Source: Hyphococcus sp.
GTDB taxonomy: Bacteria; Pseudomonadota; Alphaproteobacteria; Caulobacterales; Parvularculaceae
Direction: 5' to 3'
Assembly: GCA_021776335.1 (NCBI GenBank)
Contig: JAJFGB010000010.1
Coordinates: 124,001 to 188,000, forward strand
DNA: 64,000 bases
This document shows, one piece after another, positions 55,362 through 64,000 of the stretch; the stretch's first letter is position 1, and the number at the start of each line of letters is the position of its first letter. The notes beneath the pieces are model-generated. The model had not been told where the DNA came from and made no database searches. It was given only the letters and a program-made list of their open reading frames with translations. A program made the translations under genes and the position numbers.

Positions 55362-55727
55362 ATGCCGAAGCAACCCCAATTTGAACGATCAAGTTGCCCA
55401 ATCGCCGTCACGCTGGATATCATCGGCGATAAATGGACGCTGATCGTCGTCAGAGACCTTCTTCGCGGCGTGACGCGCTACAGTGATTTTATGAAGTCGC
55501 CTGAGCAAATTCGAACGAACATCCTGGCTGAACGACTAAAGCGATTGGAATCCCATTGTCTCATCAAAAAAACCCAATATCAGGATCATCCGCCTCGGTA
55601 CGAGTATCACCTGACTGAAATGGGATTGTCACTGGCGCCGGTCATTCGTGAGATTTGCCTGTGGGGGAATGAATTCTTTCCGGGCACACTGGTTCCGTCA
55701 GAAAAACTCATGTTCCGACAAAACTAG
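55362..55727 (+). CDS. HxlR-family transcriptional regulator
   Basis: This 121-residue winged-helix regulator has the family start with one Cys (SSCPIAVTLDIIGDKWTLIVVRDLL; key parts CPIAVTLDIIGDKW) and the recognition helix near RTNILAERLKRLE, then a wing with PPRYEYHLTEMG. The Cys near residue 12 is the redox- or electrophile-sensing residue in HypR-type members. It is divergent from a glutathione-type enzyme, which fits a regulator of detoxification. Confidence 0.92.
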   Translation: MPKQPQFERSSCPIAVTLDIIGDKWTLIVVRDLLRGVTRYSDFMKSPEQIRTNILAERLKRLESHCLIKKTQYQDHPPRYEYHLTEMGLSLAPVIREICLWGNEFFPGTLVPSEKLMFRQN

Positions 55728-55835
55728 CCCCCGGCTCGGCGTCAGACAGTTTTTGGTCTGCTGCGACCGTCGAGATTTGCGAGACAAGAAAATTGAACTA
55801 TTCCTAGTGTCATAGAATCTTGGGTCGTACACACT

Positions 55836-56909
55836 GTGACAATACCGCCTCCAGGCAAGGAAAACTCCAGCGCCAATCGCTTTGACGCCCTGCGTCTCGC
55901 CTTCGCGTCGTTTGTCGTCATCTATCACATCATTGCGCTTGCAGCCCTCGATATTGGCGGCAGCGAATCCGCCGCCAGCCATTTTGCCGATCTTGGGGTC
56001 AAGGGGTTTTTCGTTATTTCCGGCGCCCTGGTCTTTGGATCATTTCAGCGCAGCGAAAGTTCAACCATCTATTTCTCAAAGCGTATAAGGCGACTTTTTC
56101 CAGCTTATGTCGTTATCGTTGCGCTACCGACTCTTATCGCCATCCTCTTTGCTTTGGCCCAAGGGGTATTCACAAAAGAAATCACATCAATCGCCACTTA
56201 TTTTGGCGCCAATATCGTCTTTCTCAATTTTCTTCATCCTGAGCTGCCCGGCTTTTTTGACAGCAACCGCTTCACAGCTGTCAATGGCGCATTGTGGACC
56301 ATCAAAATAGAAGTGATGTTTTACGCGGTCGTGCCAATCATCGGCGCCATCATCGCGCGGCTGAAAAGAAAGCCCGCATTGTTCTTTCTCTTATTGTTGT
56401 ATGTTGCAGGCGAAGCCTGGCGATTGGTTTTTGAGTCACTTGCAACATCGGGCGGCGACCCCCTTTTGTTACAGGTCTCCCGACAACTGCCTGGGCAGAT
56501 GGCTTATTTTTCTTCAGGCATCGCGCTTTGGCTGTTCAGGAACGAACTGCGGCAGCATGTTTACCGTGCCGGCGTTGTCGGCGTCGTGTTTCTCGCTTTA
56601 TCGGCTGTGCCTTATCTCGACGGTTTTCGGCCGGCAGGGATCGCGGCGATGATCGCCTTCGCCGCCTGGGCGCCGGGCGCAAAAATGACGGTTACGCGGT
56701 GGGGTGATCTAAGTTACGGCATCTATATCACGCATTTCCCGATCATTCAGACACTTGTCGCCCTTGGCATATTTGAGTTTTCACCAATATTGGGCGTAGC
56801 GCTGGTCATCCTGCTGGTAGTTGCATCTGCGCTCGCGATGTGGCGCTGGATCGAGCGCCCATGGTTGCGTAAAGACAGCCATTACAGGCGCCGTGCGGCG
56901 AACCCCTAA
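55836..56909 (+). CDS. Membrane acyltransferase (acyltransferase-3 family)
   Basis: This 357-residue protein has about ten membrane segments and the family's start NRFDALRLAFASFVVIYHII with the conserved His in YHI, plus GVKGFFVISGALV. Such enzymes transfer acetyl or other acyl groups to surface polysaccharides or lipids. The substrate is unknown. The first codon is GTG 55836 and has no strong ribosome-binding site; there is no good alternative start upstream of the conserved part. Confidence 0.87.
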   Translation: MTIPPPGKENSSANRFDALRLAFASFVVIYHIIALAALDIGGSESAASHFADLGVKGFFVISGALVFGSFQRSESSTIYFSKRIRRLFPAYVVIVALPTLIAILFALAQGVFTKEITSIATYFGANIVFLNFLHPELPGFFDSNRFTAVNGALWTIKIEVMFYAVVPIIGAIIARLKRKPALFFLLLLYVAGEAWRLVFESLATSGGDPLLLQVSRQLPGQMAYFSSGIALWLFRNELRQHVYRAGVVGVVFLALSAVPYLDGFRPAGIAAMIAFAAWAPGAKMTVTRWGDLSYGIYITHFPIIQTLVALGIFEFSPILGVALVILLVVASALAMWRWIERPWLRKDSHYRRRAANP

Positions 56910-56933
56910 TACGCAAAAGCACATATTGCAGCG

Positions 56934-57314
56934 TCAGCGTTTCTTCTTTGTCGCTTTTTTCTTGGTTTTCTTTTTGGCGGGCTTTTTTGCACGTCGTGCA
57001 GCCCCGAGCGCCAATTCAGCCCACCGCGTCAGTTCATCATTGTCATCATAGATGTCTTCCGGCGCATTATAATAAGACATGGAGCCTGATTTTCCGTTCT
57101 CAAATTCAAAGGTGAAAGGCCCTAAGCCCGCCGCCTCAAATTCAGCGCGTGTTACGTCGTCGACTTTTAGCCACAGCCCCTCATCGCCGGTAATCGCGAA
57201 GATAGCCCCGTCGCAATAAACACCGGCCCCGCCAAACATCTTGCGAATTGTGATGTCGCCAAAGGGCGCAAAAAGATCTTTGATGTAATCGAGATAGGAT
57301 GCAGATGGCGCCAT
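56934..57314 (-). CDS. TfoX N-terminal domain protein
   Basis: This 126-residue protein has a TfoX-N type domain (IRKMFGGAGVYCDGAIFAITGDEGLWLKV; key parts RKMFGGAGVY and FAITGDEGLWLK) and a long Lys-rich tail (KKPAKKKTKKKATKKKR). TfoX in Haemophilus activates competence genes; these single-domain proteins have no proven role. The Lys tail suggests nucleic-acid binding. ATG 57314 is chosen because the family starts there; a longer frame upstream is not credible. Confidence 0.83.
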   Translation of the reverse strand: MAPSASYLDYIKDLFAPFGDITIRKMFGGAGVYCDGAIFAITGDEGLWLKVDDVTRAEFEAAGLGPFTFEFENGKSGSMSYYNAPEDIYDDNDELTRWAELALGAARRAKKPAKKKTKKKATKKKR

Positions 57315-57379
57315 CAGCCGTACTTTCCTCCAACCATCGCCCTGGGACGACGGCGCTATTCTATGGGATCTCGTAACGC

Positions 57380-57745
57380 TCAGGCATCGTGCTTTTGCGG
57401 CACAATCGTTACACTTTCGCCGCAACCGCATGCATCAGTCTGGTTAGGATTGTTAAAAACGAACCGCGCGGAGAGTTTTTCCGTGACGTAATCAATTTCA
57501 GCGCCGATAAGGAACAAAATTGCCTTCGGATCAATCATGATCTGAATGCCGTTTTCCTCGACCACTTCGTCAAGCGGCGCAGTCTCGGTAGCGTAATCCA
57601 TGGTATATTCCATGCCGGCGCAGCCGCCATTTTTGACGCCAACCCTGACACCAACAAAATTCTCATCGGCGCCCGCCATAATTTCCGTCATGCGCGCGGC
57701 GGCGGCGTCAGTCAATGTCACGACTTTTGGTCTTGGCTTTCTCAT
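57380..57745 (-). CDS. sufA: A-type Fe-S carrier SufA
   Basis: This 121-residue HesB/IscA-type protein accepts an Fe-S cluster from the SufBCD scaffold and passes it on. The three cluster cysteines are in NGGCAGMEY and the ACGCGES end. Its ATG overlaps the stop of the preceding small secreted-protein gene (ATGA). It closes the visible part of the suf operon on the left. Confidence 0.92.
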   Translation of the reverse strand: MRKPRPKVVTLTDAAAARMTEIMAGADENFVGVRVGVKNGGCAGMEYTMDYATETAPLDEVVEENGIQIMIDPKAILFLIGAEIDYVTEKLSARFVFNNPNQTDACGCGESVTIVPQKHDA

Positions 57746-58140
57746 TGCTCAAACTCTTTCAACGGTTTGCAAAAAACCGTGTCTTCAAACGACATGCCGC
57801 TTGATTGTGGCCTACAGACCTTTCTGTAATCTGTATAAGCCATCGAACCCCGCGCACATATCAATTCATACTGACTTATCAAGTCACTTCGAAATGCAAC
57901 CATGCGCTCAAAGTGCAAAATCAATGCACTCTCAGAGTTTCTTGTGTTTCGGCCATTAGACGCCTGGCTGTCGCCGATTTCATCGTGGACGCTATTGTTG
58001 TATTTCTCCAACGCTTCGATATGCGCCGCAGACTGTGCGCATGCAGCGCCCTCAACCAGCGATAATTGAACTTGCGCGCGCGCCGATCCCAAGGTGGCGA
58101 AGAGCGTCATGCAGACAACAAGAGCAATCCGAAGCATCAT
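57742..58140 (-). CDS. Small secreted protein within the suf operon
   Basis: This 132-residue protein has a signal peptide (ending near GSARAQ) and a mature part with four cysteines (ACAQ, LICARG, KVCRPQ, VFCKPL), probably two disulfides. ATG 58140 overlaps the sufT stop (TAATG) and its stop overlaps sufA (ATGA), so it is translationally coupled on both sides. A periplasmic protein inside the suf operon is unexpected. No family was recognised. Confidence 0.72.
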   Translation of the reverse strand: MMLRIALVVCMTLFATLGSARAQVQLSLVEGAACAQSAAHIEALEKYNNSVHDEIGDSQASNGRNTRNSESALILHFERMVAFRSDLISQYELICARGSMAYTDYRKVCRPQSSGMSFEDTVFCKPLKEFEQ

Positions 58141-58544
58141 TACAACCACCCTAGTTCCAGTTTTGCTTCATCAGACATTTTTTCCGGCGTCCAGGGCGGA
58201 TCGAATGTCATGTTCACCCTCACATCCTCAACACCTTCAACGCCGCGCACGGCGCCCTCGACCCAGCCCGGCATTTCACCGGCCACCGGGCAACCGGGCG
58301 CGGTTAGCGTCATATCCACGGTCAACAGCCGGTCATCATCAAGGTCGACCTTATAGATGAGACCGAGTTCATAAATATCAACCGGGATTTCCGGGTCATA
58401 AACGGTTTTGAGCGAGCGGATAATATCCGCCGTAATCCGCTCCAGCTCCACATCCGGAATGGACGCTGCGCCTGACGTCTCTGCCTGCGCCGTTTCAACC
58501 GGCTCGCTCGTACTCAAATCAATGATGTCGTGTTCTTCGTCCAT
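58140..58544 (-). CDS. sufT: SUF-associated MIP18/DUF59 protein (SufT)
   Basis: This 134-residue protein has a short acidic N-terminus and the MIP18 (DUF59) domain: VYDPEIPVDIYELGLIY, the cysteine in TLTAPGCPVAGEMP, and DPPWTPEKMSDEA at the end, as in SufT. It helps in maturation of Fe-S proteins, especially when demand is high. It lies 8 bases downstream of sufS. Confidence 0.92.
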   Translation of the reverse strand: MDEEHDIIDLSTSEPVETAQAETSGAASIPDVELERITADIIRSLKTVYDPEIPVDIYELGLIYKVDLDDDRLLTVDMTLTAPGCPVAGEMPGWVEGAVRGVEGVEDVRVNMTFDPPWTPEKMSDEAKLELGWL

Positions 58545-58552
58545 AGTTTTGC

Positions 58553-59806
58553 TCAGCTCAACATTTGATGGGTTTTCATGAGCCCTGCGATCAGGGCGTC
58601 GATTTCTTCGTGGGTATTATAGGCGGCGAACGACGCACGCGATGTCGCGGTCACGCCCAGATGCTTCATTAAAGGCTGTGCGCAGTGATGCCCCGCACGT
58701 ACAGCAACACCTGTACGGTCAAGGATCGCAGACACGTCATGGGGATGCGCACCCTCAACGGCAAATGCGATGATCGGGGCCTTATCTGCTGCGCGGCCAT
58801 AAACACGCACAAAATTCAGCTTTGCCAGCTCCTCAAGCACATGGTCGCGCAATCGCGCTTCATGGGCGGCGATGGCGTCAATGCCTTTCGCTTCCATCCA
58901 GGAAAGCGCCGCGCCGAGCCCGATCGCTTCGAGAATCGGCGGCGTGCCCGCCTCAAACCGGTGCGGCGGATCATTATAGGTGACTTGATCGGTGGTCACC
59001 AAATCGATCATCTCTCCGCCGCCTTTAAACGGTGGCAGCTGATCGAGCACGGACTTTTTGCCGTAAAGAACGCCAATGCCCGTGGGGCCATATAACTTAT
59101 GTCCTGTCGTGACATAAAAATCGCAATCAATGTCGCGGACATCGACGCGGCCATGAACACCTGCCTGACATCCGTCGAAGAGTATTTTCGCCCCATGCGC
59201 ATGGGCAATCGTTGCTAACTCTTTGGCCGGGGTCAGCGCACCCAACACATTCGACATATGAGAGATCGCAACCAGTTTTGTGCGGGCTGAAAACAAAGCA
59301 CGATAAGCATCGAGATCAATCTCGCCATCCTCTGAAACATCAACCCATTTCAAAACAGCGCCCTTGCGTTCGCGTAACAGATGCCAAGGGACGATATTGG
59401 AATGATGCTCCATCAGCGACAGAATGATTTCGTCGCCCTCATTAATCTCTGTTACGCCCAGCGCATAGGAAACAAGATTGAACGCATCGGTGCCGCCTGA
59501 CGTGAATATAATTTCATCAGGCGAACCGGCATTCAAAAACCGCGCCGCTGTCTTGCGTGCGCCTTCAAACGCCGTGGTCGCTTCATTTGACAGAAGATGA
59601 AGACCGCGATGCACATTCGCATAGGAATGCTCCATAGCATGGCTCATGGCGTCAATAACGGCGCGCGGTTTTTGTGCTGACGCCGCGCTATCGAGATAAA
59701 CCAGTGGTTTTCCATAGGCCTCGCGCTCGAGAATAGGAAATTCTTCGCGAAGCGCATCAACATCGAGCGATGGTTGCGGTATGTTTTTTTGCGGATCAGC
59801 GCTCAT
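58553..59806 (-). CDS. sufS: Cysteine desulfurase SufS
   Basis: This 417-residue PLP enzyme (NifS type II) takes sulfur from cysteine for Fe-S cluster building. The PLP lysine is in VTTGHKLYGPTG; the persulfide cysteine is in VRAGHHCAQPL. ATG 59806 overlaps the sufD stop (ATGA); a longer frame to 59821 is not needed. No sufE is visible in the window. Confidence 0.95.
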   Translation of the reverse strand: MSADPQKNIPQPSLDVDALREEFPILEREAYGKPLVYLDSAASAQKPRAVIDAMSHAMEHSYANVHRGLHLLSNEATTAFEGARKTAARFLNAGSPDEIIFTSGGTDAFNLVSYALGVTEINEGDEIILSLMEHHSNIVPWHLLRERKGAVLKWVDVSEDGEIDLDAYRALFSARTKLVAISHMSNVLGALTPAKELATIAHAHGAKILFDGCQAGVHGRVDVRDIDCDFYVTTGHKLYGPTGIGVLYGKKSVLDQLPPFKGGGEMIDLVTTDQVTYNDPPHRFEAGTPPILEAIGLGAALSWMEAKGIDAIAAHEARLRDHVLEELAKLNFVRVYGRAADKAPIIAFAVEGAHPHDVSAILDRTGVAVRAGHHCAQPLMKHLGVTATSRASFAAYNTHEEIDALIAGLMKTHQMLS

Positions 59807-61038
59807 ACCGCCTCCAGCCATTGAGCGACCCCGGCGCGAAAAACTTCGCGCACGCCATCATCCCCAATCCCGTCAATCACTTCGCCAACAAACGCATCGA
59901 TCAGAAGCGCTCGCGCGCCATGTTCATCAAGTCCGCGCTGGCGAAGGTAGAAAAGAGCGTCATCATCAAGAGCGCCCGATGTAGAACCGTGCGCGCATTC
60001 CACATCATCGGCGTAGATCTCTAGCTCCGGTTTGTGGTTTGCCTCTGCAGTATCGGATAAGAGCAGCGCATTGGCCGTCATCTTCGCATCGGTTTTTTGC
60101 GCTGTGCGCTCTACCAGGAACTTACCCTGGAAGATATTGCGGCCGCGATCGCGCGCGACACCCTTGTGAAGCTGACGCGTTTTGCAGCCTTCGCCCTGAT
60201 GCGCGACAATGGTGGTGAAATCCGTGTGGCGCTCGCCAGAGAGCAGCGACGCGCTGTTGATGTTGCTATCGCCATCTGGCCCTGGATAAAGCATATGGGT
60301 CTCATGCCGGCAAAGTGCACCGCCAGTCGAAAGGCTCGTCTGTCTAAACTGCGCATCGCGGCCCATCATCACGCCGCAAAATCCGTGGGTAACCATCTCA
60401 GCGCCTGCATCCTGCAAAAGATAACGCTCCACATGAGCGCCATCGCGCACGCCAAGATGAAACAGCGTTGAATAATAGGCGCCTGCGCCTTCAAAACTTT
60501 CAATAATTTTGACCCGGCTGTTCGCCTCGGCGCGCGCCATCGTTTGTGTGAATATTGGCGTTGAGCCAGTATTAATGTGGCGAATCAACAGCGGTCGCTC
60601 GACACTCACCCCCTCGGCAACGCTAAACCCGAAGGCTTTGCGCGTCAGCGCCACATTGAGCGCTGCAATCGCGTGATCTTCCATGTGGGGCGATGTGCCA
60701 ACAGAATCGAGGATGCCGAACTCAATCCCATCAATCGTATCACTTTCGGGCAGGATAATTCGTCCGTTGATGATTTGAATTTCCAGCGGATTAAGGCCAG
60801 CAAAAACCGAAGGTGCAACCGTATTGTCATTCGTAATGTCATTCGCAGGTTGAACCCGGCGTGTGACGGCGTTGAAGTCCGACCATTTCCAGCCTTCAAC
60901 ACGTCGATTTGGGAATCCCAGTTTTTCGAAACGTTCAAACGCTGCAGCTTGCGCCTCACTGGTTTTTGACCGTGCAGCAAATGCGGCTTTTAGACCCGCA
61001 TCCAGCGTTGAAGGCGTTATGAGAGGAGTTGAACTCAT
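59803..61038 (-). CDS. sufD: Fe-S assembly scaffold subunit SufD
   Basis: This 411-residue protein pairs with SufB in the SufBC2D scaffold. The family C-terminus is clear: YADDVECAHGSTSGALDDD, LFYLRQRGL and LIDAFVGEVID. The central beta-helix is present. It overlaps sufS by four bases and follows sufC by six bases. Confidence 0.95.
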   Translation of the reverse strand: MSSTPLITPSTLDAGLKAAFAARSKTSEAQAAAFERFEKLGFPNRRVEGWKWSDFNAVTRRVQPANDITNDNTVAPSVFAGLNPLEIQIINGRIILPESDTIDGIEFGILDSVGTSPHMEDHAIAALNVALTRKAFGFSVAEGVSVERPLLIRHINTGSTPIFTQTMARAEANSRVKIIESFEGAGAYYSTLFHLGVRDGAHVERYLLQDAGAEMVTHGFCGVMMGRDAQFRQTSLSTGGALCRHETHMLYPGPDGDSNINSASLLSGERHTDFTTIVAHQGEGCKTRQLHKGVARDRGRNIFQGKFLVERTAQKTDAKMTANALLLSDTAEANHKPELEIYADDVECAHGSTSGALDDDALFYLRQRGLDEHGARALLIDAFVGEVIDGIGDDGVREVFRAGVAQWLEAV

Positions 61039-61044
61039 TTTACT

Positions 61045-61791
61045 TTACGCCGCCTCGATAAATTGATCATAACCGGAACGCTCTAGTTCAGCGGCGAGTT
61101 CCGCGCCGCCGGATTTAACAATCTTTCCGCCCGCCAGCACATGAACTGCGTCCGGTTTAATATAATCAAGCAGGCGCTGGTAATGGGTGATCACCAGAAA
61201 GCCCCGCGACGGATCGCGTAGCTCATTCACGACATCACCGACCATTTTCAGCGCATCAATATCAAGACCGGAATCCGTTTCATCCATGATCGCGAAACGC
61301 GGCTCGAACATCGTCATCTGCAGCATTTCCATGCGTTTTTTTTCGCCGCCGGAAAAACCAACATTGAACGGGCGTTTGATCTTGGCGTCATCGAGACCAA
61401 CAATCTTTGCCTTTTCCCTCACGCGTTTCAGGAAATCAGCCGCTGAAATTTCTTCCTCTCCGCGCGCCTTTCGCTGTGCGTTCATTGCCGTGCGGATGAA
61501 AGTCATGGTCTGCACACCAGGGATTTCCAGCGGATGTTGAAAAGACAAAAACAGCCCTTTGGCGGCACGCTCATCAGGATCGAGCTCAAGAAGATTGTCG
61601 CCGTCGAGCGTTACCCGGCCCCCACGCACTTCATAGGCGTCGCGCCCGGCAATTGTGTGGGAGAGCGTCGACTTGCCGGAGCCATTCGGGCCCATGATTG
61701 CATGGACTTCACCCGCAGGAACGTCGAGCGTCAATCCTGTGAGAATTTCGGCGCCGCCAACGGCGACATGAAGGTCTTCGATTTTCAGCAT
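61045..61791 (-). CDS. sufC: Fe-S assembly ATPase SufC
   Basis: This 248-residue ABC-type ATPase drives the SufBCD scaffold. It has Walker A GPNGSGKST, signature FSGGEKKRMEM, Walker B FAIMDETDSGLD and the H-loop in VITHYQ. Its ATG overlaps the stop of the NTF2-like lipoprotein gene (TAATG). Confidence 0.96.
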   Translation of the reverse strand: MLKIEDLHVAVGGAEILTGLTLDVPAGEVHAIMGPNGSGKSTLSHTIAGRDAYEVRGGRVTLDGDNLLELDPDERAAKGLFLSFQHPLEIPGVQTMTFIRTAMNAQRKARGEEEISAADFLKRVREKAKIVGLDDAKIKRPFNVGFSGGEKKRMEMLQMTMFEPRFAIMDETDSGLDIDALKMVGDVVNELRDPSRGFLVITHYQRLLDYIKPDAVHVLAGGKIVKSGGAELAAELERSGYDQFIEAA

Positions 61792-62258
61792 TATTCGGTT
61801 TCAGTTTCTGTTGATTGTTTGATGCGTGTATTTTGATCGTGAACGAGACGCCATTCGCCGCCCTCTAACTTGAAGACGAGCAACAGCCATGCCGAACGCG
61901 GCACACCCTCTGGGGTATCGCGATAATCATATTTCAATAAAGCCGTCGCCATATCGACGCCTTCTATGATGTTGGCGATTTCCGGCTCCAGCACCCAGTT
62001 CGGGTCAGCGAACCAATCGGTATGAAACCCGACAACTTTCTCTCTTGTCGGCAACGCTCCACCATCGGGGAAAATAAGATAGAGCCCCTCTCCATCCGTG
62101 ATGGTGGACTGATATGCATTGATGTCCCGTGCGGCAATTGCAGCGAGATGTGCATCGAGCGCTGGACGGAAATCAGGGCGCGCAGATGTTTCCGGCGAAC
62201 AGGCGCTGAGAACAAACATCGCCAACATCGCTGACAAGATATTTTTTGAAATACGCAT
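61791..62258 (-). CDS. NTF2-like (SnoaL/DUF4440) lipoprotein in the suf operon
   Basis: This 155-residue protein has a lipoprotein signal with lipobox VLSAC and a mature NTF2-like domain (LDAHLAAIAARDINAYQSTI; WLLLVFKLEGGEWRLVHDQNT). Such domains bind small ligands or have minor enzymatic roles. It is between sufC and a RidA-type lipoprotein and is coupled to sufC. Start 62258 puts the signal at the N-terminus. Confidence 0.82.
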   Translation of the reverse strand: MRISKNILSAMLAMFVLSACSPETSARPDFRPALDAHLAAIAARDINAYQSTITDGEGLYLIFPDGGALPTREKVVGFHTDWFADPNWVLEPEIANIIEGVDMATALLKYDYRDTPEGVPRSAWLLLVFKLEGGEWRLVHDQNTRIKQSTETETE

Positions 62259-62263
62259 ACTAA

Positions 62264-62707
62264 TCACGACCTGACCGCCAAACATTCGATTTCAACGGCA
62301 GCGCCAACTGCCAGGCCGTCTGCGCCCACCGTAGAGCGCGCCGGCTTGTCGCCTGGAAAAGCCTCTGCATAGGCCGCATTCATTTCCGCATATTTTTCCA
62401 TGTCATCGAGAAAGACCGTGCATTTGACGACGTCCGAAAGTTCGCTGTCGAGACGCGCCAGCGTCATTTTATAGTTTTCAAAAATCTGACGCGTCTGAGC
62501 GCCAACCCCGCCCTCAACGAGCGTTATCGACCCCGGCGCACGGCCGACTGCGCCGGAAAGATAAATCGTGTCGCCAACAATAACGGCGGATGAAAATGGC
62601 AAATCAGCTGGCAGAGATGGGTCGCGGTCATAGCTGCGCGTTACCGGTTCTGCGCCGCATGCAGCAAAAAGCAGCATTGCCACGCCAAGAATAATAAACT
62701 TCGTCAC
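62264..62707 (-). CDS. RidA-family protein with lipoprotein signal
   Basis: This 147-residue protein joins a lipoprotein signal (lipobox LFAACG) to a RidA domain: PFSSAVIVGDTIYLSGAVG and the conserved Arg at the end in ECLAVRS. RidA normally hydrolyses reactive enamines/imines in the cytoplasm; this one would sit in the periplasm or on the outer membrane. Start GTG 62707 has GAGGGG seven bases upstream; a longer frame to 62734 is less likely. Confidence 0.85.
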   Translation of the reverse strand: MTKFIILGVAMLLFAACGAEPVTRSYDRDPSLPADLPFSSAVIVGDTIYLSGAVGRAPGSITLVEGGVGAQTRQIFENYKMTLARLDSELSDVVKCTVFLDDMEKYAEMNAAYAEAFPGDKPARSTVGADGLAVGAAVEIECLAVRS

Positions 62708-62708
62708 T

Positions 62709-63059
62709 TCATTTCCCCTCTTTTGGTTCGACAATCACATAGACCGTCACCGTATCGCCAATATTCAAGGCTTCGTGCCACTCAACACCATCACTCCACC
62801 AGCTGGCGCCGGCAGGCGTCGGTTGTTCGCGCGTTCCTGTTTCATCAGTGATTTGCATCACGCCGCCCTGGACGACGTACCCCCAATGGGGCGGATGAAA
62901 ATGCTTTTCATGACCAACGCCCGGCGGAAATGTGCAGCGCGCCGCGCGCATCTCTTCATTTTCGAGGAGCAACTCACAAACTTCTTCACCTTCCCAACCT
63001 GCTTCAAGGGGGCTGGGGAGCGAAGCGCCTTGCAGCAACAACAACAATTCAACAATCAC
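62709..63059 (-). CDS. Cupin-domain protein (short)
   Basis: This 116-residue single cupin has the metal motif HEKHFHPPHWGYVVQGG and a second conserved His in WHEAL. The first codon is GTG with GAGGAG six bases upstream. It ends two bases before the RidA gene start. Substrate unknown; inserted in the suf operon between sufB and sufC. Confidence 0.85.
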   Translation of the reverse strand: MIVELLLLLQGASLPSPLEAGWEGEEVCELLLENEEMRAARCTFPPGVGHEKHFHPPHWGYVVQGGVMQITDETGTREQPTPAGASWWSDGVEWHEALNIGDTVTVYVIVEPKEGK

Positions 63060-63074
63060 GATACGCTCCTCATC

Positions 63075-63587
63075 TCAATCGTCCTCGCCATCGAAATAAC
63101 CGATCGACATTTCCGGGCGGCCAATGAAACGAACACGGGCAGTCTGCGGATTGCCGCCTTCGCTCTGAGAGAAAACGAGAAATTTCCCCGAGTCCGGATA
63201 TTCAACAACATCCGGTTCGCGAATAGTGGAGATAGCGAGATATTTCAGCTTCTGATCGCTATTGTTGATAATCTGATGCGCACGATCGGGACCGCCAGTG
63301 GGCGCCGCTAACACATCGCCCGCTCGAATCGGATAGGTTTCTTCGCCAAAGCGATATTCGCCGCTGCCCTCGATCACATAAAACAATTCTTCCAATTCGT
63401 GATGCACATGAAATGGAAAGGCAATTTTTCCCGGTTCAACGATGGTCACCATTGCGCCCAGTTTTTCAGTGCCGACCACGGGCCCGATGCGGCCCAGTTT
63501 GGCTTTAAATTTCCCGCCGGGGCTGCCGAAATCCATCAGCTCCACATCGTCGATATTCTTGACCGGTTTGATCTTGTTCTCGCTCAT
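63075..63587 (-). CDS. Cupin-domain protein
   Basis: This 170-residue cupin has the metal motif [15 protein letters not shown] and a second His in RAHQII. It overlaps sufB by four bases (ATGA). No substrate is known; cupins near suf genes may bind metal or act as oxygen-dependent enzymes. It is the second gene after sufB. Confidence 0.88.
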   Translation of the reverse strand: MSENKIKPVKNIDDVELMDFGSPGGKFKAKLGRIGPVVGTEKLGAMVTIVEPGKIAFPFHVHHELEELFYVIEGSGEYRFGEETYPIRAGDVLAAPTGGPDRAHQIINNSDQKLKYLAISTIREPDVVEYPDSGKFLVFSQSEGGNPQTARVRFIGRPEMSIGYFDGEDD

Positions 63588-64000
63588 CCTACGCTCCCTT
63601 CGAGGCTCACGCTCACAAGCTTTTGCGCTTCAACAGCAAATTCCATGGGAAGCTCCTGCAAGACTTCCTTGCAGAAACCATTGACGAGAAGCGCCACCGC
63701 CTCTTCTTCCGAGAGGCCCCGTTGCTGGCAATAAAACAACTGGTCCTCGGAAAGGCGCGAGGTTGTGGCTTCATGTTCGAGCAGCGCCGACGGGTTTTTC
63801 GATTCCACATAAGGCACGGTGTGGGCGCCGCATTGATTGCCAATCAACAACGAGTCGCATTGAGTGAAATTGCGTGCGCCCGATGATTTTCGATGAATAC
63901 TGACGAGACCGCGATAGGTGGAATTCGAATGGCCTGCCGATATCCCCTTGGAGATGATCCGCGACTTCGTATTCTTGCCTAAATGGATCATCTTGGTGCC
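63584..64000 (-). CDS. sufB: Fe-S assembly scaffold SufB, C-terminal part (cut by window edge)
   Basis: The last 138 residues of SufB are visible; the gene continues beyond the right edge. The part includes [16 protein letters not shown], the cysteine-containing [17 protein letters not shown] with the cluster-binding Cys, and [21 protein letters not shown]. SufB and SufD form the scaffold with SufC. Upstream genes (often iscR or a desulfurase) are outside the window. Confidence 0.95.
   Translation of the reverse strand, partial: GTKMIHLGKNTKSRIISKGISAGHSNSTYRGLVSIHRKSSGARNFTQCDSLLIGNQCGAHTVPYVESKNPSALLEHEATTSRLSEDQLFYCQQRGLSEEEAVALLVNGFCKEVLQELPMEFAVEAQKLVSVSLEGSVG

Overview
The window reads as chromosome of an alphaproteobacterium of moderate to high GC. 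Pointers are the Entner-Doudoroff genes, the long suf operon with inserted cupin and RidA genes, and SufT/SufA-type assembly factors. I cannot name the genus from sequence alone; a marine Parvularculales/Hyphomonadales-like organism would fit.

The window has three parts. (1) 1-5810 is host backbone: the end of edd, then eda, a GH20 beta-N-acetylhexosaminidase lipoprotein, a small secreted protein and an AraC-type regulator. (2) 5811-45730 is a roughly 40-kb integrative island in tRNA-Tyr(GUA). The intact tRNA is at 45673-45758 (minus strand). Its 3' part is repeated at 5811-5870 (58 of 60 bases identical), a tyrosine integrase lies next to the intact tRNA, and both ends carry a short tandem motif that looks like integrase arm sites. 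(3) 45731-64000 is backbone again: rlmB, two GFA proteins, an SDR, a HAD hydrolase, an AidB-like acyl-CoA dehydrogenase, a lipoprotein, a knotted-repeat protein, rhlE, a GGDEF protein, a divergent DsbA-like/HxlR pair with a very long palindromic operator, an acyltransferase, a TfoX-like protein and the suf operon (minus strand, running off the right edge in sufB).

The island's left half is an insecticidal-type Tc (ABC) toxin locus. A single 2642-residue protein fuses TcB and TcC and ends in an AT-rich effector tip with caspase/CHAT-like His and Cys motifs. A 2916-residue TcA subunit follows. Between and beside them are two related multi-pass membrane proteins, a helical protein of unknown function and a secreted beta-helix/VCBS-repeat protein. 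The middle holds an AlpA regulator, a winged-helix protein and uncharacterised element genes.

The right half of the island (about 34.0-44.1 kb) looks like a conflict or defence region. It has a compact array of at least a dozen very small, mostly membrane-associated genes, nine of which share the ribosome-binding motif TAAGGA, often fused to the previous stop codon. One encodes a trypsin-co-occurring (Trypco2) domain. Upstream of the array is a membrane-anchored FAD/NAD(P)-binding protein, then a fused nucleotidyltransferase-HEPN protein and a two-gene unit of a small helical protein and a membrane M48 metallopeptidase. This array with its neighbours is the best candidate here for an undescribed system; the Tc toxin with a protease-like tip is the clearest weapon.
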